From the NCBI GenBank assembly GCA_002279935.1, contig NCCZ01000002.1:62001-126000 (forward strand): a DNA stretch of 64,000 nt, written 5' to 3'. Each line of letters starts with the position of its first letter. Within the stretch, counting starts at the first letter, position 1. Below the pieces are notes generated by a model that saw nothing but the letters and a program-made list of their open reading frames with translations, did not search any database and had not been told where the DNA came from. This DNA comes from Hyphomicrobium sp. 12-62-95. Its GTDB lineage: Bacteria > Pseudomonadota > Alphaproteobacteria > Rhizobiales > Hyphomicrobiaceae. Shown in pieces: positions 57,341 through 64,000 of the stretch. The position numbers and the translations under genes are program-made.

Positions 57341-58099
57341 TTACGCGGCGGCCAGCTCGGCCCCCGGCACAAAATCGAACCCATGGCGAGAGGCCGGCGA
57401 CGCCGTGCCCCCCGCTGAAACCTTGGATTTGCCGCCAGATTTTGAATTCGCCGCCCTGGCACCGTTTGGCGGCCGGCCAGCACCCGGTCGAGCCCCGCCT
57501 CGCGACGGGGCATAGCCGGTGCTCGACTGACCGTCGGCCGGCGAGCGGCGATCTGCGGCCTCAAATTCAGGAATCGCGATGCCTGGCGGCGGGATGTAAT
57601 AGACCGTCGCGCGATCGCGCTGCAGGTCGCGGCGAACGGCCTCGAATTCAGGCCCCTTTAGCCGCTTGTAACCGTGCCGGCATGCCTTGATCGCGGCGAG
57701 CTGCGCGCGAATATCCGACGGGTCGATTTCGATCGTGTTTGTCTGCCTGCAGAACCATTCCCAGGCGTCGTCAATGTGATCGGAGCCGTACCAGCCGACG
57801 TGATTGTGCTCGCGCATAAACGCGATGAATTCGCGGGCGGCGACCTCGGCCCGCAAGAGGCGCTTAGAGGAGCGGCGGGCGGCAATGCCGGCGATCGCCG
57901 GCGGCGGCGCGTCGTCGTGTTCCGGTTCGGGCAGCGCGATCGCCGTGGCGCGGCGGGGCTCGAGGGCCGGCCGGCCAGCAAACATCGCCCGCGTCGACGA
58001 GCGCATCATGCGCAGCGCCACCGCCGACGTTAGAAGCGCGCCAGAGGCGAGGCTCGCGATATAGGGCAAAGCCTGGAAAATCGTTTCTTGCGGTATCAT
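57341..58099 (-). CDS. Phage protein with N-terminal membrane segment, 252 aa
   Basis: The start (MIPQETIFQALPYIASLASGALLTSAVALRMM) contains a membrane-like segment; the middle is helical (EVAAREFIAFMREHNHVGWYGSDHIDDAWEWFCRQTN); the end is Ser/Gly/Pro-rich (GGARPGAGRPPNGARAAN). ATG at 58099, with a GTG two codons upstream. Unrecognised. Confidence 0.62.
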   Translation of the reverse strand: MIPQETIFQALPYIASLASGALLTSAVALRMMRSSTRAMFAGRPALEPRRATAIALPEPEHDDAPPPAIAGIAARRSSKRLLRAEVAAREFIAFMREHNHVGWYGSDHIDDAWEWFCRQTNTIEIDPSDIRAQLAAIKACRHGYKRLKGPEFEAVRRDLQRDRATVYYIPPPGIAIPEFEAADRRSPADGQSSTGYAPSRGGARPGAGRPPNGARAANSKSGGKSKVSAGGTASPASRHGFDFVPGAELAAA

Positions 58100-58420
58100 G
58101 CACACCCCCTTTCAGTTTGGCGCCCCCTCAGGCGCCGGTCGCGAGCCGTCCAGCGTTTAAATCCGCCACCCGACCGCGCCGGCGCCCTTCCAACGAAGGA
58201 TGAGAGCGCTAAAGCAAACGCAACAAACTAAAGGACCCTGCACAGGCCGCGCAGGGTGCGCGGGACGGCCAACGGGCGCCCATGGCCCGCCGTTACCGAC
58301 TTGGGGAAAGCAAACAAAGCCCCTCGACCCGTCACGCGCACGCTGCCGGCAATGCCCGCCGCGCCGGCGGGAAACGCGCACTCACCGAAACGCGGCGGAA
58401 CGCAACGCAACAAACAAACC
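58100..58420. other. Gene-free leader between the Cro-like gene and the next gene
   Basis: In these 321 bases no frame with a good start, ribosome-binding site and codon pattern was found. GC-rich palindromic words occur (for example around 58240-58290). It may be an untranslated leader with an attenuator, but nothing specific could be shown. Confidence 0.45.
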
Positions 58421-58717
58421 TCACGCAACGCGCGGCGCGACGGCCGGGCGCTGAACCTGATCGACCGCCGGCGCCGACGGATCGGCAGCGGCTTCGCCGT
58501 TTGACTCTCCGGCGTCGTCGACAAAATCGTTTGCGGTTACGGCGCCCAATGTGGCGGCCGAGATTTTCGCCAGCTCCTCCCACGACGGCCGAAAGCGCGG
58601 CTTGCCGGGCTTCGGTTCGGCGATCCAGCGGCCGACGGTGCCCCGGTGAACGCCGAGCCGTTCGGCAAAGTCTGCCGGAGAAAGGCCGTTCGCGGTGAGG
58701 TAGTCGGCGAGCTTCAT
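58421..58717 (-). CDS. Cro-like helix-turn-helix protein
   Basis: A 98-aa protein with LADYLTANGLSPADFAERLGVHRGTVGRWIAE, a helix-turn-helix. The ATG at 58717 is chosen; earlier in-frame ATGs would extend across the operator. It is transcribed opposite to the CI-like gene, with the repressor box between them, the classical Cro position. Its C-terminal tail is acidic. Confidence 0.8.
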   Translation of the reverse strand: MKLADYLTANGLSPADFAERLGVHRGTVGRWIAEPKPGKPRFRPSWEELAKISAATLGAVTANDFVDDAGESNGEAAADPSAPAVDQVQRPAVAPRVA

Positions 58718-58749
58718 GTTAACCCCGGGTCGAATCTGTCGCACGATTC

Positions 58750-58766
58750 GTTGCATAATTTGCAAC
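58750..58766. promoter_or_regulatory. CI/Cro operator
   Basis: GTTGCATAATTTGCAAC, a palindrome with arms GTTGCA / TGCAAC and a 5-base centre, in the divergent promoter region between the Cro-like and CI-like genes. Confidence 0.78.
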
Positions 58767-58831
58767 ACTTATCAACCGACTGTCGCGAAAATTAGAACTG
58801 CATACATAGCGCCAGCCTCGCAAATGGTCAT

Positions 58832-59428
58832 ATGACTGCTAACCGAATAAAGGCCTTGAGGGAGTTGCGCGGGTGGAGCCAAGAGGACCTTGGTCGCCGT
58901 CTCGGCAGCAACAAATTCAAGATTTCTCGCCTCGAAACCGGAGAGCAGAAGTTGGATTTAGAGTTGGCGTTGCGTATTGCGTCGGAATTCGAGGTTTCGC
59001 TCGCCGAGGTCGTCGCGATCGGCCCTGCGTCCGGGCTTCGTGAGGATGCCACGGCGTACACGCCGGGGCCGAATGACCCCCTCGCCAGGCTTGCGGACCC
59101 GTCACGAAAACAGGCGCTTTTCATTGTGAAATCGCGGGCGCTCGACGAGGTCGGGCTTGCGCCGGGCGACGTGCTCCTCGTCGATTGCAGCGCGTCAGCG
59201 ATCGCTCACCCGCCGCCGCTTTCGGTTGTCGTTTGCGAGGCCGTCAACGACGACGGCACAAAGATTCCCGATGCGACAATGTTACGGCAATTCGTGCCGC
59301 CGAACTTGCTCGTCACAAACAGCCGCACGAGCAACGCCAGCCCGATCAATACCGGCACGGCCAACGTGCGCATTGTAGGCGTCGTCACATCGCGGCACCA
59401 CGCGATCGGCACAACCTTTCGCACCTAA
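58832..59428 (+). CDS. CI-like phage repressor with C-terminal domain
   Basis: A 198-aa protein: N-terminal helix-turn-helix (RIKALRELRGWSQEDLGRRLGSNKFKISRLETGEQKLDLELALRIASEF) and a C-terminal S24-like domain (LFIVKSRALDEVGLAPGDVLLVDCSASAIAHPPP). The usual Ser/Lys of self-cleaving repressors cannot be placed with confidence. It holds the prophage dormant by binding boxes of the GTTGCA-N5-TGCAAC type. Confidence 0.82.
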   Translation: MTANRIKALRELRGWSQEDLGRRLGSNKFKISRLETGEQKLDLELALRIASEFEVSLAEVVAIGPASGLREDATAYTPGPNDPLARLADPSRKQALFIVKSRALDEVGLAPGDVLLVDCSASAIAHPPPLSVVVCEAVNDDGTKIPDATMLRQFVPPNLLVTNSRTSNASPINTGTANVRIVGVVTSRHHAIGTTFRT

Positions 59429-59534
59429 ATCTGCCCGTCGAAAACCAGCGCCTCACAGCACGCCGCGCAAGCGATTGCCGCTTCGCGAGCGCATTTTCGC
59501 GCGCACGCCGTAGCAAAAAACGCAATTTAGCGCC

Positions 59535-59561
59535 TTGACGAAATGTTGCAATAACTGCAAC
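59535..59561 (+). promoter_or_regulatory. Rightward promoter with repressor box
   Basis: TTGACG (59535-59540) followed by GTTGCAATAACTGCAAC (59545-59561). The box covers the spacer and the expected -10 region, so a bound repressor would block transcription of the genes starting at 59614. Confidence 0.72.
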
Positions 59562-59613
59562 GTCTGCCCCCGGTACGCGTCACGCTGAGATTTTAAACAA
59601 ACCGAGGCTAACC

Positions 59614-59943
59614 ATGGTTAATGACAGTCCCGTGACTGACGCCGACGCGCCCCTAAGCGTTGCGGCGCAGCGCGCAAACGTCACACGACTGCGGGAATCA
59701 ACGCCGCCGCGCCAGATTTCCCGCCAGGCCGGCCTGTCCGAGCTTCGCGCCCAGCTTGAGAAACTAACCGAGGCTCAGTTTCGCGACGCCCTCGAGGTCG
59801 TCGCCGACGAGGCCCAGCGCCGCCAGGCCGGCCGCTTGCTTGGCGACGTCGCCGAGGAGCGGCGGCTCGAGGCTCTGCGGGGGGCGGCCCTCGTGCAAAT
59901 CACCGGCCGGCTGGCCGCTAACCAGCCTGGCGGGGTCGCGTGA
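59614..59943 (+). CDS. Phage protein of unknown function, 109 aa
   Basis: A helical, charged protein (LSVAAQRANVTRLRESTPPRQISRQAGLSELRAQLEKLTEAQFRDALEVV). First gene behind the repressor-controlled promoter. Possible small DNA- or protein-binding factor. Not recognised. Confidence 0.6.
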   Translation: MVNDSPVTDADAPLSVAAQRANVTRLRESTPPRQISRQAGLSELRAQLEKLTEAQFRDALEVVADEAQRRQAGRLLGDVAEERRLEALRGAALVQITGRLAANQPGGVA

Positions 59944-60284
59944 TGGTCCGCGGGGATTTTGCCGACGGCGACGCCATGGCCGCCGCGCTCGACGAACACC
60001 GCGATGCCGAACGCAAGGCCGTCGAAGCCGAGGCGGCGCAGCGGGTCACGTTCAAGCTCGGCGAGCTTCGCGAAATCATCCTCGCACTCGAGCGCGACCT
60101 CGAACTTGCCGAGCTTAAGCCGGTGCTCAAAAGCGGCGAATTCCGGGTGCGCACCGCAGCGATCAACATCGCGGCGCGTAACCGGCCGCTGATTGCAAAG
60201 CTAAAGGCAAAAGAATCCGCGGCGGTCGCTAAGAGGGCCGGCCGTCGCGGTGCGCAGTCTAACGCCGGCACGGCGTCCGACTGA
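59943..60284 (+). CDS. Helical phage protein, 113 aa
   Basis: MVRGDFADGDAMAAALDEHRDAERKAVEAEAAQRV..., coiled-coil-like with a basic end (RNRPLIAKLKAKESAAVAKRAGRRG). The ATG at 59943 overlaps the previous stop. Unknown. Confidence 0.6.
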   Translation: MVRGDFADGDAMAAALDEHRDAERKAVEAEAAQRVTFKLGELREIILALERDLELAELKPVLKSGEFRVRTAAINIAARNRPLIAKLKAKESAAVAKRAGRRGAQSNAGTASD

Positions 60285-60373
60285 CGAGCCCCGGGGCCGG
60301 CGGCGGGCGCGCCGGCCCTGGGTTGATTTTTACCGCGCAGGCTTGGTCAGCCGGCGGCAATGGCGGGGGATTT

Positions 60374-60562
60374 ATGGGCAGCATTCAAGCGCAGCTCGAG
60401 GCAATTCGCGACGTGCCGATCGGCGACGTCGTGCTCGCCATGGCGGCCGGTTTTGTCGGCATCGCCCTCGGCCTCGCCAAGCATATCGTCGAGCAACGTG
60501 CCCAGCGCCGCGCCATGCTGCGCGACATGGCCGACCGCATGGCGGGGCGCGGCTATGAGTAA
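60374..60562 (+). CDS. Small membrane protein, 62 aa
   Basis: MGSIQAQLEAIRDVPIGDVVLAMAAGFVGIALGLAKHIVE..., one transmembrane helix and a basic tail. ATG at 60374 after GGGGGA. Unknown. Confidence 0.62.
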   Translation: MGSIQAQLEAIRDVPIGDVVLAMAAGFVGIALGLAKHIVEQRAQRRAMLRDMADRMAGRGYE

Positions 60563-60902
60563 GCCCGGCCGCATCCACATCGCCGAGCTTGTGCGTCACG
60601 CCGACGCCCAGCTCGCCGCCCGACAAAAGGCCTACCCCGGCGAAATCGCAAACGGCCGCATCACGCGCGAGGCCGCAGATCACGCCCTGCAGGCGCAGCG
60701 GCAGATCGTCGACATACTCGTTTTATTTCAGCGTTTCGAGGGCGCCTTTCGCGAGCTGGCGCTGCGCAAGCTCGCCGACATTCGCGAAATCCACCGTCAC
60801 CCGGCAGTCGAGAACGTGCTCGAGGTTTTCCCCGACGCGGAAATTTTCGTGCGCGATCTGCCGACCTATTCACACGAACACGAGGAGCACCCCGAACCAT
60901 GA
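60555..60902 (+). CDS. Phage protein of unknown function, 115 aa
   Basis: Starts MSKPGRIHIAELVRHADAQLAARQKAYPGEIANGRITREAADHALQ..., helical. The start lies inside the end of the previous gene (ATGAGTAA). The pattern AARQKAYPGEIANGRITREAADH is seen in small phage proteins that precede recombination genes; role unknown. Confidence 0.65.
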   Translation: MSKPGRIHIAELVRHADAQLAARQKAYPGEIANGRITREAADHALQAQRQIVDILVLFQRFEGAFRELALRKLADIREIHRHPAVENVLEVFPDAEIFVRDLPTYSHEHEEHPEP

Positions 60903-62614
60903 CCGAACAAACGCAAATCGCATTCTCGAAACTGATCGCGAGCGACGCGATCAACGCCCGGCCGGCGACAAAGGACAAGCTCGACGAGTTGGTCGCCTCG
61001 ATCCGCGCGTCGGGCATCATTCAACCGCTCGTCGTGCGGCCGGCCGTCGAGGATGGACAATTCGAAATCATCGACGGCCGGCGTCGGTACGCCGCCCTGG
61101 CGCAGCGCGTCAAAGCGAAAGAGATTAAGCGCTCGCACATGGTGCCGGTCGTGATCCGGTACGAAACCGACGGGCAAGCGCTAGCGACGTCGCTCGCGGC
61201 GAATATCATGCGGCTCGGCATGCACCCGGTCGACGAATTCACCGCGTTCGCCAGGATGGCCGAGCAAGGCCGCACCGACGAGGAAATCGCCGCAGCGTTT
61301 GCGATCGACACGCGCCGGGTGCGCCAGCGCCGCGCGCTCGGCACCCTGGCGCCGGTGATCCGCGACGCCTACCGCAAGGGCAAGCTCGACGAAAAGCAAG
61401 TGCAGGCTTTCACTGCGCACGCCGACCACGGCGTGCAGGAAGCGGCATTCGAGAAGCTGCGCCGGCAAGGCGGGATCAGCTTGCTGCCTAGCTCGATCCG
61501 GCGCGAACTGATGCCCGACGCCGTGCCGGCCGCCTCTTGCCCGGCGCTGCAGCTCGTCGGCGAACAGGCTTACCTCGAGGCCGGCGGCACGCTCACCGAC
61601 GGCACCCTTTTTGATGATGCCCGCTACGTCGACGACGTGCCGCTCGCGAAGCGCCTGGCGCGCGATGTGTTGCGCGCCGAATGCGGCCGGCTGCATGGCG
61701 AGGGTTGGCAATGGGTGCAATACGCGATCGAGGAAACCGACCCGTCGGAATTCAATTTCGACTATCTGCACGGCGACGACGGTTTCCCAGGCGACCCCAG
61801 CGCGGAATATACGGCCGAGGAAAAGGCGGCCTCCGGCTGCCTCGTCGACGGCCGCAGTGGATCGATCGAGGTTTTTCGCGGCCTCGTGCGCCGCGGCGAT
61901 CAGGCTTTCGCGGCCGAGGCCGAGGAGCCCGACGACGCGCCAGGCCTCGGCGCGGAAATCGACGACGGCGAGGAGCCGGCCGCTACGTCGACGCCGGCCG
62001 ACGATCCGTTCGCAATCTCCGGCGCGCTCACTGAGTCGATCACAGAGGCGCAATCGAAGGCGATCGCGGTGCTCGTGCAAGATGATTTCGAGCTAGCCGT
62101 GCGCCTGGCGCTGGCCGCCCTGGAATCGCGCGGCGCGCCGGCGCAGATCAGCGACACGAGCGGCCGGCGCCTTGCCGAGCTGCACGACTTTGCGAGCCAC
62201 TGGCAACACGTCAAGCGGCTGTCCTATGGCGAGGCGATGCAAGTTTTCGCCAGCGCGATAGCCTGCACCGTGAGCGTCGTCGCCCTCAATCCATGGGCCG
62301 ACCGTTCCGACGCGAATGCGCTCGTCGCATCGCTGCCGGTCGAAAAATACACGCGATGGATGCGCGAGGCGTTCGATCCGGCCGACTATTTCAAGCGCGC
62401 CAGTAAGGAAACCGCGCTCGCCGCGATCGAGGAAATCGTCGAGGCCGGCGCCGGCCGCAACCTGGCGCCGGTCGACGTGCTCGCCGGCATGAAAAAGGCC
62501 GACCTGGCCGCCGCTGCCGCCGACGCCGCCAAGGCGGCCGGATGGTTGCCGCCGCAGCTCCGGCACCCGACGCCCGCCAGCTTCGAAATCGCACGCGACG
62601 AGGCCGCCGAATGA
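60899..62614 (+). CDS. ParB-like partition/regulatory protein
   Basis: A 571-aa protein. Residues about 8-110 are a ParB/Spo0J nuclease-type domain (SKLIASDAINARPATKDKLDELVASIRASGIIQPLVVRP, then DGRRRYAALAQ) followed by the helix-turn-helix region (HPVDEFTAFARMAEQGRTDEEIAAAFAIDTRRVRQRRAL). A long C-terminal extension is acidic and helical. No ParA gene is visible in the window. It may act in phage replication, partition or DNA processing. Confidence 0.88.
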   Translation: MTEQTQIAFSKLIASDAINARPATKDKLDELVASIRASGIIQPLVVRPAVEDGQFEIIDGRRRYAALAQRVKAKEIKRSHMVPVVIRYETDGQALATSLAANIMRLGMHPVDEFTAFARMAEQGRTDEEIAAAFAIDTRRVRQRRALGTLAPVIRDAYRKGKLDEKQVQAFTAHADHGVQEAAFEKLRRQGGISLLPSSIRRELMPDAVPAASCPALQLVGEQAYLEAGGTLTDGTLFDDARYVDDVPLAKRLARDVLRAECGRLHGEGWQWVQYAIEETDPSEFNFDYLHGDDGFPGDPSAEYTAEEKAASGCLVDGRSGSIEVFRGLVRRGDQAFAAEAEEPDDAPGLGAEIDDGEEPAATSTPADDPFAISGALTESITEAQSKAIAVLVQDDFELAVRLALAALESRGAPAQISDTSGRRLAELHDFASHWQHVKRLSYGEAMQVFASAIACTVSVVALNPWADRSDANALVASLPVEKYTRWMREAFDPADYFKRASKETALAAIEEIVEAGAGRNLAPVDVLAGMKKADLAAAAADAAKAAGWLPPQLRHPTPASFEIARDEAAE

Positions 62615-62790
62615 TGACCTCGCCGCTGTCTGAAACGGACCTCGAGAAAATCAAAGCCGAATATGACCAGGCGCGAGCGCGTCGCGACATTAGCGCGCTC
62701 GCGATCCTGGCCGTCGAGGCAATGCCGGTGCTGATCGCCGACCTGCGATTACTAAAGGCGCAGGCCGATCAAAAGCGCGAGGCCGCCTAA
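62611..62790 (+). CDS. Small helical phage protein, 59 aa
   Basis: MMTSPLSETDLEKIKAEYDQARARRDISALAIL..., coiled-coil-like. The start overlaps the ParB stop (GAATGATGA). Unknown. Confidence 0.6.
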   Translation: MMTSPLSETDLEKIKAEYDQARARRDISALAILAVEAMPVLIADLRLLKAQADQKREAA

Positions 62791-63032
62791 TGCCGGCGTT
62801 CGAACTCACCGCCGAAATCCGAAACTCGACCGACAAGGGCCTCGCGATCTTTCAAGGCGAGCGGCACGACGTCGTCGACGAGCGCACCGGCGAGGTTTTC
62901 GAGCGCGATCACTTCGTTTGGCTGCCGCGCAAGCTCACCACGATCAAGCGCGAATGGCGAACGCCCGACGGCCGGCGCATGGCCGAAATCGAAATCCCCG
63001 AATGGCTAGCCAAGAAAAAGGAACTGATCTGA
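62790..63032 (+). CDS. Phage protein of unknown function, 80 aa
   Basis: MPAFELTAEIRNSTDKGLAIFQGERHDVVDERTGEVFERDHFVWLPRKL..., a small beta-rich protein. It overlaps its neighbours by one base. Unknown. Confidence 0.6.
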   Translation: MPAFELTAEIRNSTDKGLAIFQGERHDVVDERTGEVFERDHFVWLPRKLTTIKREWRTPDGRRMAEIEIPEWLAKKKELI

Positions 63033-63433
63033 TGGCCGTCGATTTTGAAATGACCCCCGGCGAAAAGCTCGCGCACGACGGCCTCGTCGCCGCGATGGTT
63101 ATCGCGCACTGCACCGCCAGCGCCGCCGGATGGTATCGCGACCCCAAAACAGGCGAACCGATCGAGCGCAACGTCGGCGAGGTCATTGCGCTGATGCACT
63201 CCGAACTATCGGAAGCGCTCGAGGCGTTCCGAAAGGACCTGCGCGACGACAAGCTGCCCCACCGCAACGGGATCGAGGTTGAATTCGCCGATTGCATTAT
63301 CCGAATCCTCGACACGTCGGCAGCGCTCGGCCTCGACGTCGCCGGCGCCCTGATCGAGAAAAACCGATTCAATGCCCAGCGCGCCGATCACAAGCTCGAG
63401 AACCGCGCCGCCGCCGGCGGCAAAAAGTTTTGA
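63032..63433 (+). CDS. MazG-like nucleoside triphosphate pyrophosphohydrolase
   Basis: A 133-aa all-alpha protein with the MazG-like metal-binding pattern: VGEVIALMHSELSEALEAFRKD (E-x-x-E-type) and GIEVEFADCIIRILDTSAALG (E-x-x-D). Such enzymes remove odd or regulatory nucleotides, and phage versions may alter host (p)ppGpp or nucleotide pools (family knowledge). ATG at 63032. Confidence 0.82.
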   Translation: MAVDFEMTPGEKLAHDGLVAAMVIAHCTASAAGWYRDPKTGEPIERNVGEVIALMHSELSEALEAFRKDLRDDKLPHRNGIEVEFADCIIRILDTSAALGLDVAGALIEKNRFNAQRADHKLENRAAAGGKKF

Positions 63434-63443
63434 GGGCCGCACC

Positions 63444-63587
63444 ATGGGCGTTCTGGAAATCGTCGGCGGCTTGCTCTTGCTCGCGCTCGCCGTCGCGCTC
63501 GCCATCCTGAAACTAATCAGCATGGCCGTGCGCTCGATCGAGGCTTGCGAGGATGATCACCACATAAACCGGGGGCGAGGCCGATGA
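63444..63587 (+). CDS. Small membrane protein, 47 aa
   Basis: MGVLEIVGGLLLLALAVALAILKLISMAV..., one strong transmembrane helix and a charged tail. Follows the MazG-like gene by ten bases. Unknown. Confidence 0.6.
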   Translation: MGVLEIVGGLLLLALAVALAILKLISMAVRSIEACEDDHHINRGRGR

Positions 63588-63826
63588 CAAAGACAACCAC
63601 ACCGCCGGCGCTTGCCTGGCGCCCAATCGCCGAGGCGAAACAGAATATCACATGGGCCGGGGTTTACGTGACCTTCACGTGCCAGTGCGCCAAAGGCGGA
63701 AAAACCGTTCTCGCCGGCAGTCGGATCAACGGCGAATGGCACCTGCCCGACTGTGAACACACATTCGAAATCACCGACTTTTGCGAGCTGCCGTTGCCCC
63801 CGGGTTGGGGGCTGCGTCGGCACTGA
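63584..63826 (+). CDS. Phage protein of unknown function, 80 aa
   Basis: Contains WRPIAEAKQNI and FTCQCAKGGK, HLPDCEHTFEITDFCEL, which resembles small DUF551-like proteins (WRPI start) common in phages. Several Cys and His residues could bind a metal. Tentative. Confidence 0.55.
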   Translation: MTKTTTPPALAWRPIAEAKQNITWAGVYVTFTCQCAKGGKTVLAGSRINGEWHLPDCEHTFEITDFCELPLPPGWGLRRH

Positions 63827-63858
63827 GTTTTGTTGTCAGTCAGTAGAGAGGCAAGCCC

Positions 63859-64000
63859 ATGGCGTACACGCGACCCGATCCCTATAGCCCCGTCATTGTC
63901 ACGAGTGCCGGCCGCTCCGTCGACCTGCGCGACGTCGACCCGTTGCGGCTCATGTCGACCGTCGAATGCGACGAGGTTCTGCACGCGCTGCGGTGCCGGG
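63859..64000 (+). CDS. Phage protein, 5' part only
   Basis: From the ATG at 63859 (GAGAGG upstream), 47 codons (MAYTRPDPYSPVIVTSAGRSVDLRDVDPL...) continue past the window end. Too little is visible to assign a family. Confidence 0.5.
   Translation, partial: MAYTRPDPYSPVIVTSAGRSVDLRDVDPLRLMSTVECDEVLHALRCR

Noticed and set aside
58228..58524. Minus-strand frame across the leader and the Cro-like gene
   Set aside because: It overlaps the Cro-like gene in another frame, is rich in Arg, and has no ribosome-binding site or family pattern.

Overview
The window joins about 10.2 kb of bacterial chromosome to about 54 kb of a temperate myovirus-type prophage. The chromosomal part is GC-rich. Its gene content (purA, a PspA/IM30 protein beside a TetR regulator, a poly-hydroxyalkanoate-type patatin, a photolyase relative, a J-domain membrane protein) and protein style suggest an alphaproteobacterium, probably of the Hyphomicrobiales (inference). 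The prophage starts between the tetR stop (10204) and a secreted nuclease gene (10321). Its other end, and any integrase or transposase, lie beyond base 64000, so no attachment site can be assigned.

Layout. 1-10204: host genes, including three tandem 58-bp hairpin repeats (6603-6776) and a palindrome-rich pspA/tetR control region (9453-9521). 10321-42933: the phage late region, read leftward on the minus strand and ending at a strong terminator (10725-10770). In transcription order it encodes a minor-tail-Z-like protein, terminase subunits, a head-tail connector candidate, portal, an unidentified 525-aa helical protein, a protease with nested scaffold, decoration protein, major capsid, neck proteins, a P2-type contractile tail (V, PAAR, W, J, I, fibres, sheath, tube, E/E' frameshift pair, tape measure, U, X, D), more fibres, and lysis genes (amidase, Rz, Rz1, holin candidates). 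So the head is lambda-like and the tail P2-like. 43181-44327: a small leftward group with a secreted protein and an XRE regulator. 44472-49446: a rightward series of small genes of unknown function.

49624-58717: the leftward early region with a Cro-like protein, a replication initiator carrying four 24-bp iterons inside its gene (likely origin), a DNA methyltransferase, a GapR-like protein and many unknowns. 58832-64000: rightward genes with a CI-like repressor, then a ParB-like protein, a MazG-like pyrophosphohydrolase and small proteins.

Two control circuits can be read. One uses 17-bp boxes GTTGC(A/G)-N5-TGCAAC beside the CI/Cro pair, at the start of the rightward operon and before the late region. 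The other uses a 13-bp palindrome TGCACCGGGTGCA, placed between the -35 and -10 of four near-identical promoters, each driving one set of small genes. The divergently transcribed XRE gene at 44070-44327 is the obvious candidate regulator. This repeated promoter-operator-cassette array is the most unusual system in the window. Two neighbouring tail-fibre genes are broken (an in-frame amber codon and a 13-bp duplication), so the prophage may have lost or be switching its adsorption apparatus.
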